This document shows, piece by piece, positions 36,120-48,942 of a stretch of DNA of 64,000 nt. Every line of letters begins with the position of its first letter. Position 1 is the stretch's first letter. Source of the DNA: Centrapalus pauciflorus (taxonomy: Eukaryota; Streptophyta; Magnoliopsida; Asterales; Asteraceae); contig JAANYP010001788.1 in the NCBI GenBank assembly GCA_020465985.1, forward strand, positions 124,001-188,000, in the 5' to 3' direction. The notes below the pieces were generated by a model. It was not told the DNA's origin. It saw only the letters and a list, made by a program, of their open reading frames with translations, and ran no database searches. Made by a program: the position numbers and the translations under genes.

Positions 36120-38782
36120 TGTAACACTCGGGAATTTCGAGGTAAATAATTAATTTCGAGTCATTTAATTTAATTTTTAATTCGAGAAAATACCATATTA
36201 ATTATCAAATTTCATCGGTGACGATTGAAATGTTGAGTTTTGTGGTTTTAAGAATTTGGAAATATTTATCAAACCATTATATATATATATGAATGTAATA
36301 TATGTAATAAATAAATGAAAAAAAAAAAAAAAAAAAAACCACCGTGAGAGAGAGAGAGAGAGGATCCTAACTAATTATGTGCATGTTCCTTACATATATT
36401 TGCACTCACCCATTATCATTCCCATTACCCTTGTTATTTGCCATCATCAAAGAAACACACATACACATTCATAAATCTAGGCATTCCTTCATTTTTTTTT
36501 TTGGGCTGGAACATTTAAGCAACAAATTTCATTTATCAGCATCTCCATGTCCAAGTTTCATTGAGGTACCATATAAATTCTCGTATGTAATTTATTTTTT
36601 TTTGTATTAGAATTCATCAAATATGGTTTGGAAGTGTTTTATTAATCTGAAAATGGCTACTAAAACCTAAAATAATATCATCACATTCACCATTTCTTTT
36701 CTTGATTTAAAAGCTTCAATGATCATCTATGGAGGTTGTAGTGGGTGTTCCTTTTGAATCCAAAATAAACAAAAGTATATTGGAAATAATGAGTGTGAGT
36801 GGGGTGGGTTTGGCCGGAGATGATTGGCGCGGACGTCGGCGGCAGTGGCGGACGTCGGTGGTGGTGGCGGCCATTGGCGGCTGCTCTGTCTACCTTCTCT
36901 CTGTTCCCTCTTTTTCTATTGGTTTCCAGCGAGAGAGAGATGGGAGAGTAAGTGGTTTGGTGTGTTGGGTGGTGGTCTGGCCGGCGGTCGAACGACGGCG
37001 GCAGCGGCGCCAGGCGGCCCTTGCTTCCAGTTTCGTGTTTGCATCTAGAGGGAGAGATGGAGGGTAGTATTTTGGTGTAGAGTGATGCTAGGTGGAGGTC
37101 GAACCGGTGCCGGAATTAGGCCGGCGGTCGACGGTTGGCGGCGCAGAAGGCTGCTGCCTTCTTCTCCCTCTTTTCTTCACTGGATGAGCACCGAGAATGG
37201 GAAAGGAATTCCATGGGTTTTTTTTTTATTTTATTTATTTTAATTAGGTTATAATAAATTTGGGTTGGACCTATTCTTTTATTTTTAAATTGGGCCTTCA
37301 TTTAATAAATGATATGGGCTGTTTAATTTTTTTTATTTATTTTATTTGGGTTGGGTTGATTTGAATAAATTATGGTTTATAGGTTAGGTTAAGGGTTCTT
37401 ATTTTTGGGCTTTCTCATATTAAATGGGTTTGGTCTTTTATTTTTTAAATTGAGCTAAAATATATAGATTAGAGTTTAATTGGATAGCTTTAATTTATTT
37501 AAATTTAGATGAGTTCTTTAATTAGGTTATATTAGATTTTTATGTGGGTCAAATTGGAGCGAATTTAGTATTATCTGAAATACCTATAAATAATTACATA
37601 GGTGTAATTTTAAAGAAATATCTTTTAATGATATACATTGTAATATGTGAAGATTCTAATAAATCAAAGTACACCGATTTAATCACTGAATTTTAAATAG
37701 AATTAAATATTCCATGTGTATAATAATTGTTCTAATTAAGTTGGTGCAATTTCAAATAATATTTTTTTTACCATTATTGGTGATATAATTAAAGTTAAAT
37801 TATTACTTTAATTGATAAAATTGCTTTATTAATGTAACAAAAATAAATCAAAATTTACTGATTTAATCCCTCAGATTTAGTTACTTCTAGAATTGATAAA
37901 TAAGCAATATACCTTGTTATCAGGATTATAGTGACTTGATTGAGACGTGCGATTCTCAGTAGGGTTTTCAGCTGATATTGATTAGTCGCTTGGCGAGTAC
38001 GGATTGCAAGCACAGTGAGTAATTGATTTAATTTCATGAATGATCATTTATGATATGTTTGTACTGGTTATCTGATTCATTTCTTTTACCATGCTTATTC
38101 ATTTCACTACCATATTGCCTCTGATACATGCTATTCATTTCATTACCCTGAGTTGTTACCTGATAACCCTTATTTTCCCCGGTATGCATACTGTGTAATT
38201 ATGTTATGATTGCATGCCTGTGTGGCTGCATATTATTTTTATACGCTGTAAGTCGGGAGTGCCGCAAGCTGTGTTACTGTGTATGCATTGCTGGGAAGGC
38301 CGGATGCTACACAGACTACCTATTCGTGGACGCATGCTGGGAAGGCCGGGTGCTACACATGTTGAAATTTGTGCCGATAATTGTATCATTCATATTATTT
38401 TTTGTTTATTTGTGCTATTAAATCTGTTACTCGCTAGGCGACGGCTTACCCCGGTTGTGGGGGTAATTTTTCAGGTTTAGCTGATAAGGGGAAAGCACCT
38501 GCTTCAGGGTCCAGGGTTTGAGAGCTCGTGGTATCAGAATGACTTCCGCACTTTTCTGTTATATTTGCTAAAATTTGTAATTGGGATGGGTAGATCCCTA
38601 GACTTTCAATTGGGTTGTAATAACTAGATTACTTATTTTAGCGTACTCTGAATGTTTATGATTTAGTTTATTTTGCACTAAATTTGAGGTTTGAACTTAG
38701 ATAACTTTTGTTATATTAGATTTTTAAGTTTATTTTGCAGAATTATAGCAAAAGCGCCGCGTTATTTGAACGGGGTGTTTCA
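36120..38782 (+). repeat. 5' LTR of the chromovirus
   Basis: Begins TGTAACACTCGGGAATTTCG and ends GGGGTGTTTCA. It contains poly-A and (GA)n runs near 36318-36361 and a GC-rich patch at 36810-37150. TATCAGAGCC (38784-38793), the core of the initiator tRNA-Met primer site, follows. Small open frames inside (for example 36377 and 36729) recur in the other LTR and are not genes. Confidence 0.93.
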
Positions 38783-39056
38783 ATATCAGAGCCAAGTTTT
38801 GGTTTAAGTGAATTAAGTACCTTTTGGGTACTTAGTCTTAAACCGTAGGATGCATGATCACTATTAGTTTAAGTTGTGATTTTACGAGTTCAAGTCTACC
38901 CTGATGGCCTAGGAAATTGGGAACGGTTAAGATAGGATTTAAACTGTAATTTTCATAAATATATAACATGCACCCTTATGAGCAAACCGTAGATACATCA
39001 AGCATGTAAAACATAACGAATTCTTAATTTAACTCATAAATTTAATTTTCAGCACT

Positions 39057-42000
39057 ATGGCTGATGACGAGAGCCACAGTCATCCACGCGATGAGCAAGT
39101 TATCGTAGAGTCAGAGGATATAGAGCATTCTGACGGGGAGCGCGAGGATGAGGATGACTTAAATGATGATATTGGACCCGAGGGAGAGCCGTTGACCCCT
39201 CGTGAGACCTGGATGATGAAGTACATGACCCGTTATGTTCGAGATGTTATGGATGAGAGTCGCGCGGAGGTGCAGCAGGGTTTCCAGGAGATTCGTGACT
39301 TGATTGCTTCATCCCGATCTGATGCGGGAAATCCTTTGGTATCTGCACCTACTGGCGGAGGTAATACTGTGGGGATCGAGACTGGCGGACGACGAACTGA
39401 TGGTGCTTCGTTCAAGGCCTTTAAAGGGTCTGGGGCGAAAGAGTTTGATGGTACCATGGAGCCTGTGAAGGCTCTGGAGTGGCTCGAGTGTTCAGAGAGG
39501 GCATTTCGTCTGAGTCACTGCTTAGAGACCGATATGGTAGAGTATGCCGCAGGGATGCTAGTGGGCCCAGCGTTGACTTGGTGGAAAAATACTTCGAGGG
39601 CTATTGGTTCCGATCTGGTGGGGGCGATGACTTGGGCTCAGTTCAGGCAGAGATTTCAGGATCAGTACTGTCCAGCTGACTTGACGAGGGAGATTGAGAG
39701 GCAGTTTCTAGCTTTACGGCAGGAGGGTCTGACAGTTCAGGAGTATGAGGCTGCGTTCAGGGAGAAATCCCAGTTTGTGACCAGATATGCGATGGATGAG
39801 GAGACGAGAGTAGACATGTTCGTGACAGGGCTTCGATCTGAGATCAAAGAATTTGTGGAGATGCAGAGTTACAACACTCTTGAGGAGGCAGCTATGAGTG
39901 CGCGAAAGCGCGAGCGGACATTGTTGGGTCCTACTTCTACTTCTTCTTTGATGCCACCCCCCAAGAGGTCTCGATCTGACGGTTCATTCCAGAGATTTCA
40001 GCCTAGATCATCGGGTTCATCAGCTGGGGCTTCTAGGGGATTTTCTTCTGGGTCATCTGCGCCGAGGAGATTTGCTCCTCAGGGTTCTGGTAAGTTATAT
40101 CAGGCTACATCTGGATCGCATGGTTCATCTTTTTCTCGACCGCAGTAGCAGCAGCAGAGATCGCAGTTCCAAGCACCGCGAGATTGTCAGAAATGTGGCA
40201 GGAGACATTCGGGGATTTGTAGCGGGGTATCTACAGGTTTCCGAGCATGTGGCGATTCACGGCATGTTCGGGCTAACTGCCCGAAGTTTCCACTTACTTG
40301 TTATGATTGTGGGGGATCTGGACACATGGCGAGGGATTGCACTCGTAGGGGGCAGAGACAGAGTATGAGTGGTAGTACTGCATCAGTGAGCCGCCCAGCT
40401 ACAGGACAGACTCAGACTAGGAGAGACGAGACTGTTAGAGTTCCAGCTCGTGCTTTTCAGATCACGGCAGAGGAGGCCCGCGAGACACCTGACGTGGTTA
40501 CTGGTATCTTTCTACTTAACACCTTACCTGCTCGTGTGTTATTTGACTCTGGTGCGAACCGTTCTTTTATATCTGTTACATTTGCACATCATCTGAGTGT
40601 TTCACCTTCTGTGCTACCTGCTCCTATATCTGTTGAGACCGCAAATGGGTCAGTTGTGATGATTACTGATATTTATCTGGGTTGCATGCTTAGTCTCGAG
40701 GATCGTACTTTTACTATTGATCTTGTACCTATGATTATTGGGGGGGTTTGATGTGATTGTGGGCATGGATTGGCTAGCTGCCAATAATGCACACATTGTT
40801 TGCTCGAGGCGCATGGTTCGTATTCCGAGTGAGCAGGGTAGGGATATTTTATTTATGGTGAGAGACGACGGGGTGATTTGGGGTTGATATCTATGGTTCG
40901 GGCTCGTCGTTTTATGACGCGGGGTTGTGAGTCCTTCGTTGCTTATGTCGTTGATACGAGTGAGGCAAAGAAGACTGTGGCTGATGTTCCGATAGTGCGC
41001 GAGTTTGCTGACGTGTTTCCCGAGGAGTTGCCTGGTTGACCTCCCGTAAGGGAAGTGGAGTTCCGTATTGATCTTGTACCGGGTGCAGCACCGATTGCTC
41101 GTGCGCCGTACCGTTTAGCACCTGCTGAAATGCAGGAGATGATGTCCCAGATTCAGGAGTTGTTAGATAGAGGTTTTATTAGACCGAGCACTTCACCTTG
41201 GGGTGCTCCGGTTTTGTTCGTTAAGAAGAAGGATGGCAGTTTTCGCATGTGCATCGACTACCGTGAGCTGAACAAGGTGACTGTGAAGAACAAGTATCCA
41301 TTGCCGCGTATAGACGATCTGTTTGATCAGTTGCAGGGTGCCAGTTGTTTCTCCAAGGTCGATTTGAGATCTGGCTATCATCAGTTGAAGGTTCATGGCG
41401 ATGACATTCCCAAGACTGCTTTCAGGACCCGTTATGGTCACTTCGAGTTTTTGGTGATGCCTTTTGGCTTAACCAATGCTCCGGCAGCATTCATGGATAT
41501 GATGAATAGAGTTTGTCGTCCGATGCTTGATCGATCTGTCATTGTATTCATCGATGATATTCTGGTTTATTCTAAGTCCGAGGCTGATCATGCCGTGCAT
41601 TTGAGACAGTTGCTAGAATTGCTGAGGAAGGAGAAGCTCTACGCCAAATTTTCCAAGCGTGAATTTTGGTTGCCGAAGGTATATTTATTGATTTATTCTC
41701 GAGTCTAATTCCTTTGTGAATTCTAACTTTTCTTTGTTGAGTTATCAGGTTCAGTTTCTTGGTCACACAATTAGTGGCGAGGGTGTATCTGTTGATCAGA
41801 CGAAGATCGAGGCTATTCGAAATTGGGGACAACCCCGGAATGCTTCGGAGATTCGTAGTTTTTTCGGTCTGGCGGGTTATTATCGGCGTTTTATCCGCGA
41901 TTTCTCTAAGATCGCAGTGCCCCTGACGGAGATGACGAGAAAGAATGTGAGATTTGTTTGGGGAGAGCCGCAGGAGCAAGCTTTTCAGGAGCTGAAGCGA

Positions 42001-43884
42001 TGTTTGAGTGAGGCTCCGATTCTTTCCTTGCCAGAGGGTAATGAGGAGTTCGTTGTTTATAGCGATGCATCTCTACACGGTCTGGGGTGTGTTTTGATGC
42101 AACGGGGAAGAGTGATCGCTTATGCCTCGAGACAGCTGAAGGTTCACGAGAAGAACTACCCGACTCATGATTTAGAGTTGGCGGCAGTGGTGTTCGCGTT
42201 GAAATTATGGAGACATTATTTATATGGCACGAGATGTCAGCTTTTCACCGATCATAAGAGCCTGAAGTACATCTTCGACCAGAAGGAGCTAAATATGAGA
42301 CAGCAGCGTGCCATGGAGTTGATTAAGGACTATGATTGTGAGATACTTTACCATCCTGGTAAAGCGAATGTAGTCGCTGATGCGTTGAGTCGCAAACCCT
42401 ATTCTGGTGTATTGTGTTGTGTGACAGCACGTCCTCCTGCGAAAGATTCCATGATTGTAGATCTTTTGAGATATCAGTCTGAGGCGTCATCGGCGGAGCA
42501 TCTGAAGTCTGAGCGGATGGTCGGCTATATAGAGCGTCTTTCTCCTGATAGTCGCGGGGTATTGTTGTTTGATTCGCGGATTTGGATCCCTAGACTCGGT
42601 GGTTTGCGAGATATTTTGTTGGCAGAGGCTCATAATTCTCGATTATCTGTCCACCCTGGTACTACGAAGATGTATCGTGACTTACGTTATGATTTTTGGT
42701 GGCCCGGCTTGAAGCGGGACGTCGGTCGATTCGTTGAGCAGTGTACTACTTGTTTGCAAGTGAAGGCCGAGCATCAGAATCCATATGGCAGTTTACAGCC
42801 TTTACCTATTCCGCAGTGGAAGTGGGAAGAGATTGCGATGGATTTTGTCACTAAGCTCCCGAAGACTCAGCGACAACATGACTCGATATGGGTTGTAGTT
42901 GACCGACTTACGAAGAGCGCGCACTTCATTCCAGTTAGGGAGAATTATTCGATGGATCGGTGGGCACAAATTTACATAGACGAGATCATTGCTAGACATG
43001 GGGTGCCTAAGAAGATAGTGTCTGATTGAGATTCGCGGTTTACTTCTCGGTTTTGGCAGAGCTTACAGAACGAGCTGGGTACGCGTGTTACTCTTAGCAC
43101 GGCGTTTCACCCACAGACGGATGGCCAGAGCGAGCGTACGATACAGACTCTTGAGGATATGTTACGAGCCTGCGTGTTAGAGTTCGGTGGGAACTGGGAT
43201 GCTCATTTGCCGTTGATCGAGTTTTCTTATAATAACTCGTATCATTCTTCTATCGGCATGGCACCGTTCGAGGCGTTGTATGGTCGTAGGTGTCGTACAC
43301 CCACATGTTGGCGAGAGGTAGGTGAGAAACCTATTGGCGGACCCGAGCTATTGCAGATTGCGCACGACAAGATTCAGATTATTCGCGAACGATTGAGGGC
43401 TGCCCAGGATCGACAGAAGATGTATTCAGATAAGCGACATCGACCAGTGGAGCTCGAGGTTGGTAGCTTTGTGATGTTGAAGGTGTCGCCCTGGAAGGGT
43501 ATCATGAGGTTCGGCAAGAGGGGCAAGCTTAGCCCTAGATTTATTGGGCCCTATCGGATCTCAGAGCGTATAGGTGCACAGGCATACCGATTGGATTTGC
43601 CACCAGAGCTAGCCGGGGTGCACGATGTCTTTCATGTCAGCTATTTGCGGAAATGTTTGAAGAATGCCGAGGAGATGGTGCCGACTCAGGATGTTCAGAT
43701 TGATCAACGACTCAGATATGTCAAGGAGCCCGAACAGATAGTTGATGAGAAGATCAGCAAGTTGAGAAATCGACAGATAGAGATGGTTTTAGTGAAATGG
43801 CGACATCACCGTGGACCGAATTATACGTGGGAGCCGAAGAAGGAGATGATGGTGAAGTATCCCAACCTGTTCAAATCCATATGA
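39057..43884 (+). pseudogene. Chromovirus Gag-Pol with chromodomain, several lesions
   Basis: Gag starts at 39057 (MADDESHSH) with ALTWWKN and a knuckle CYDCGGSGHMARDC (about 40299). Protease has LFDSGANRSFIS; RT has [20 protein letters not shown] and [10 protein letters not shown]; RNase H starts at YSDASLHGLG. The integrase H2C2 and core regions follow (AFHPQTDGQSERTIQ). The C-terminus (about 43734-43880) is a chromodomain (VLVKWRHHRGPNYTWEP). Lesions are TAG 40146-40148, a 7-G run at 40740-40746 (+1), a -1 shift near 40850, TGA 41037-41039 and TGA 43027-43029. At least the 43027 and 40146 stops fit C-to-T changes (CGA to TGA, CAG to TAG). The RT frame jump at 41679-41748 is explained by an intron instead. 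Confidence 0.93.
41679..41748 (+). other. Probable spliceosomal intron in the chromovirus RT
   Basis: The 70-nt segment starts GTATAT after CCGAAG and ends TTATCAG before GTTCAG. It has a CTAAC branch-point-like motif at 41723-41727, 21 nt from the AG, and a T-rich 3' half. Its removal joins ...REFWLPK to VQFLGHTISGEG, the expected contiguous RT sequence, and corrects the frame (70 = 3n+1). It lies just after the RT catalytic core. Confidence 0.8.
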
Positions 43885-43919
43885 TCTCGAGGACGAGATC
43901 AATCTAACTTGTAGGAGAT

Positions 43920-46592
43920 TGTAACACTCGGTAATTTCGAGGTAAATAATTAATTTCGAGTCATTTAATTTAATTTTTAATTCGAGAAAATACCATATTA
44001 ATTATCAAATTTCATCGGTGACGATTGAAATGTTGAGTTTTGTGGTTTTAAGAATTTGGAAATAATTATCAAACCATTATATATATATATGAATGTAATA
44101 TATGTAATAAATAAATGAAAAAAAAAAAAAAACCACCGTGAGAGAGAGAGAGAGGATCCTAACTAATTATGTGCATGTTCCTTACATATATTTGCACTCA
44201 CCCATTATCATTCCCATTACCCTTGTTATTTGCCATCATCAAAGAAACACACATACACATTCATAAATCTAGGCATTCCTTCATTTTTTTTTTTGGGCTG
44301 GAACATTTAAGCAACAAATTTCATTTATCAGCATCTCCATGTCCAAGTTTCATTGAGGTACCATATAAATTCTCGTATGTAATTTATTTTTTTTTGTATT
44401 AGAATTCATCAAATATGGTTTGGAAGTGTTTTATTAATCTGAAAATGGCTACTAAAACCTAAAATAATATCATCACATTCACCATTTCTTTTCTTGATTT
44501 AAAAGCTTCAATGATCATCTATGGAGGTTGTAGTGGGTGTTCCTTTTGAATCCAAAATAAACAAAAGTATATTGGAAATAATGAGTGTGAGTGGGGTGGG
44601 TTTGGCCGGAGATGATTGGCGCGGACGTCGGCGGCAGTGGCGGACGTCGGTGGTGGTGGCGGCCATTGGCGGCTGCTCTGTCTACCTTCTCTCTGTTCCC
44701 TCTTTTTCTATTGGTTTCCAGCGAGAGAGAGATGGGAGAGTAAGTGGTTTGGTGTGTTGGGTGGTGGTCTGGCCGGCGGTCGAACGACGGCGGCAGCGGC
44801 GCCAGGCGGCCCTTGCTTCCAGTTTCGTGTTTGCATCTAGAGGGAGAGATGGAGGGTAGTATTTTGGTGTAGAGTGATGCTAGGTGGAGGTCGAACCGGT
44901 GCCGGAATTAGGCCGGCGGTCGACGGTTGGCGGCGCAGAAGGCTGCTGCCTTCTTCTCCCTCTTTTCTTCACTGGATGTAGCACCGAGAATGGGAAAGGA
45001 ATTCCATGGGTTTTTTTTTTTGTTTTTTTTATTTTATTTTATTTATTTTAATTAGGTTATAATAAATTTGGGTTGGACCTATTCTTTTATTTTTAAATTG
45101 GGCCTTCATTTAATAAATGATATGGGCTGTTTAATTTTTTTTATTTATTTTATTTGGGTTGGGTTGATTTGAATAAATTAGGGTTTATAGGTTAGGTTAA
45201 GGGTTCTTATTTTTGGGCTTTCTCATATTAAATGGGTTTGGTCTTTTATTTTTTAAATTGGGCTAAAATATATAGATTAGAGTTTAATTGGATAGCTTTA
45301 ATTTATTTAAATTTAGATGAGTTCTTTAATTAGGTTATATTAGATTTATATGTGGGTCAAATTGGAGCGAATTTAGTATTATCTGAAATACCTATAAATA
45401 ATTACATAGGTGTAATTTTAAAGAAATATCTTTTAATGATATACATTGTAATATGTGAAGATTCTAATAAATCAAAGTACACCGATTTAATCACCGAATT
45501 TTAAATAGAATTAAATATTCCATGTGTATAATAATTGTTCTAATTAAGTTGGTGCAATTTCAAATAATATTTTTTTTTACCATTATTGGTGATATAATTA
45601 AAGTTAAATTATTACTTTAATTGATAAAATTGCTTTATTAATGTAACAAAAATAAATCAAAATTTACTGATTTAATCCCTCAGATTTAGTTACTTCTAGA
45701 ATTGATAAATAAACAATATACCTTGTTATCAGGATTATAGTGACTTGATTGAGACGTGCGATTCTCAGTAGGGTTTTCAGCTGATATTGATTAGTCGCTT
45801 GGCGAGTACGGATTGCAAGCACAGTGAGTAATTGATTTAATTTCATGAATGATCATTTATGATATGTTTGTACTGGTTATCTGATTTATTTCTTTTACCA
45901 TGCTTATTCATTTCACTACCATATTGCCTCTGATACATGCTATTCATTTCATTACCCTGAGTTGTTACCTGATAACCCTTATTTTCCCCGGTATGCATAC
46001 TGTGTAATTATGTTATGATTGCATGCCTGTGTGGCTGCATATTATTTTTATACGCTGTAAGTCGGGAGTGCCGCAAGCTGTGTTACTGTGTATGCATTGC
46101 TGGGAAGGCCGGATGCTACACAGACTACCTATTCGTGGACGCACTGCTGGGAAGGCCGGGTGCTACACATGTTGAAATTTGTGCCGATAATTGTATCATT
46201 CATATTATTTTTTGTTTATTTGTGCTATTAAATCTGTTACTCGCTAGGCGACGGCTTACCCCGGTTGTGGGGGTAATTTTTCAGGTTTAGCTGATAAGGG
46301 GAAAGCACCTGCTTCAGGGTCCAGGGTTTGAGAGCTCGTGGTATCAGAATGACTTCCGCACTTTTCTGTTATATTTGCTAAAATTTGTAATTGGGATGGG
46401 TAGATCCCTAGACTTTCAATTGGGTTGTAATAACTAGATTACTTATTTTAGCGTACTCTGAATGTTTATGATTTAGTTTATTTTGCACTAAATTTGAGGT
46501 TTGAACTTAGATAACTTTTGTTATATTAGATTTTTAAGTTTATTTTGCAGAATTATAGCAAAAGCGCCGCGTTATTTGAATGGGGTGTTTCA
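43920..46592 (+). repeat. 3' LTR of the chromovirus
   Basis: Collinear with 36120-38782 and slightly longer because of T-run expansion near 45010-45045. It is followed by ATAAAAGTCG with no matching TSD. Confidence 0.93.
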
Positions 46593-48172
46593 ATAAAAGT
46601 CGATAACTTAATAATAAATGTGAGTTATGTGAGACTTTGGCAGGTTAATATAAGTGGCTACCCCCATCATTGGTGGGTTGATCATGATAAACTCAAGTGT
46701 ATCAACTACACAACAATATCGAAATGTCGGATAGAAGTGTAATTAGTCTTGAGTACCTACGTGACTTATTTAAGTATGATAAATATGCATATGCTATAGG
46801 ATGCAACTAAATATGAATCATTACAAGAACATTGACACGTTTAGTTGCCATGCGAACATTAGTAGTAGATTGTTGTTTGCTATATGCAAAATCACGTTCA
46901 TAGAGATGTGACGACAATGAGATAATATTTGGCATATTACTGCTAATTCTGAACATTTGGACTGTTAGTTGAGCATTTTGATGGCAACTCTATTTCTTGT
47001 ATATGTATGCTTTGTTTGCATTGACAAGTTTTAACATGAACTATATGAACCATTGGGTATGCTAATGTAATTTCAGCATGCATGATTTACGAACTGAACA
47101 TTGATTTGACCATGCTACAGTTGCATCTGTTAATGGATTGATATAATCGTCGCATTTCAGTTGAGGTTGATCATATTAGTTGTCATATGATCCTATGAGA
47201 TGAATGCATGCTAAATTACCACTTTATGAAGGGATGATAAGTTAGTTAATGATGATAAATGCTTACATTTTAACTATGCTGATTTGGTAACAGTTGATTT
47301 TGTTTTGATAATGTACGAGGGAAGTAAGTACGCTATGAGCACTAAATATTAATAGGTTTCTTTACTTGGTTACTGGTGATACACCACATTGGAGAGAATT
47401 GGTAATGAGATGACACATGATGGGAGATGTTATTATTATCATATTTTATTTTATTTTTTTTGAAATGTTGAAAATTCTTACTTTGTTAAATCATGACGAC
47501 CTAAAAGTAGTTTTATCTTATCTGTATAAAGATGGATTAACACATTTTGTATTGTATTTTAAGAAAAGTCGTATACTAAATTGAAACTTTATTGACATAA
47601 AGTAGTAGCCGGAGATTTGAGATTCTCATAATTATATGGGTTAGAATCAAAGAGTATTTGTGATTTGATACATCCACATGTAATGGATTGAAATTAAACT
47701 ATGTGCAAACAAAATTTTGTTATCAGGAAGTATTAGACAATAAAGAAAAAATCAGATACTCAAGTTGCAAAATATGGATGATTAGTATGAATTTGTCGAG
47801 TGCATAAATTTCATTTCAACGAATCAGTTAACATCTTAGACCTGATGCTTACAAAGTTACGTGAATGGATAATCTAAATATCAAATCGAAATATTAATCC
47901 TAATGGTAGGATACAGACCTGGTAACATAGAAAAAACTAGCAGTATTTTGGACAAACATGATAACATGTGTATATATAACAATGACGGTTGGTACTCATG
48001 TTAGTCTCTTAAAAGTGCAAAACTATCTGAAAGTGAAAGATAACCTTATTGAGTAATAGTAATTATGAAAATCTTAAGGGATATGTGGCTAATTGATACA
48101 TGTAGCATTAGAAATGAACTATATCCCTTAGACACTCACATATTGCATTTCTATGATTCTTGAACATCATTC
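46593..48172. other. Non-coding spacer of unknown origin
   Basis: 1.6 kb with no open frame of note and no similarity I can see to neighbouring elements. Its left edge is abrupt at the chromovirus LTR end and its right edge at the SIRE LTR. Confidence 0.4.
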
Positions 48173-48838
48173 TGTCAGGATCAGAATGTAACTACCTAAG
48201 ATTAACTGATTTGAATTGATCAGAGTATAAATCAATAATCTTGTATTGAATCAAAGTCCAATTAAGAAGTTTGCGGAATAACACTTAATTGTTTTAAGAA
48301 AAGCTTTCATAATCAATAACAGGTAAATATAATTGAATAAACAAACTTGCTTGTATTGCTGAACTTCAATGATTACAATCACCTCTAATCTGTTTGATTA
48401 GACGAAGAACACAAATTGTTCTTAGGGTTTTACAACCTTAGAGGCTTATGAAAAACTTAAACAAAAAGAAATTACAAACTTAAACGTGCAGAAACTTGAT
48501 TACAATAGAAAAACCTATTATATGTATTTATAATGCTTTCTGATTTGTTTCCTTGAAAGACTCTGACTTCTCTAATAGTAGATATGCTAGAATCTTCGTG
48601 TAAAATATCTCTTCCTGAATATCAGCACTTTCTGTTTATGAAATTGTTGAGCAGCTTGAATCACTTAGCAGCTTGAACAGAGCAGCTTGAGTGAATTTAC
48701 TCTGGCAGCTTGAACTTTTATACTAGCAGCTCGAACTTCTTCAACTAACAGCATGAACTTTGTACTTACACAAAAAAATCTACTAACAGTCTGAGAAATC
48801 TAACTAACAGTTTGAACTACTTAGAATATTTCCCAACA
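48173..48838 (-). repeat. 3' LTR of SIRE element E1
   Basis: On the minus strand it begins TGTTGGGAAATATT next to the polypurine tract and ends ...GATCCTGACA. Similar to 62663-63352 (roughly 85% over the part compared). It carries about eight copies of a motif like AGTTCAAGCTGCTAG between 48645 and 48830. Confidence 0.8.
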
Positions 48839-48942
48839 ATCTCCCCCTAACTTAAATTCTTTGCACAAGACTTTAAGTTCTATACAAATAAGGAAATAAA
48901 ACAAAGTAAAACTGTTATTTACAAACCAAGGCTTCCAAAAAC

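Larger units (their letters stand above)
36120..46592 (+). mobile_element. Tekay/Del-like chromovirus (Ty3/gypsy), about 10.5 kb
   Basis: Two long LTRs (36120-38782 and 43920-46592) bracket gag-protease-RT-RNase H-integrase-chromodomain. Reading along them I count about nine substitutions plus several homopolymer indels in 2.66 kb, so the pair is young. The 5 bp before the left LTR (TGTTG) do not match those after the right one (ATAAA), and the flanks differ (Athila gag on the left, unrelated DNA on the right). Order, long LTRs and chromodomain fit Tekay/Del. Confidence 0.9.

Noticed and set aside
36377..38480. Several 60-112-aa frames repeated at 44169-46290
   Set aside because: They are the same positions of the two chromovirus LTRs; being duplicated with the LTR is not evidence of a gene.
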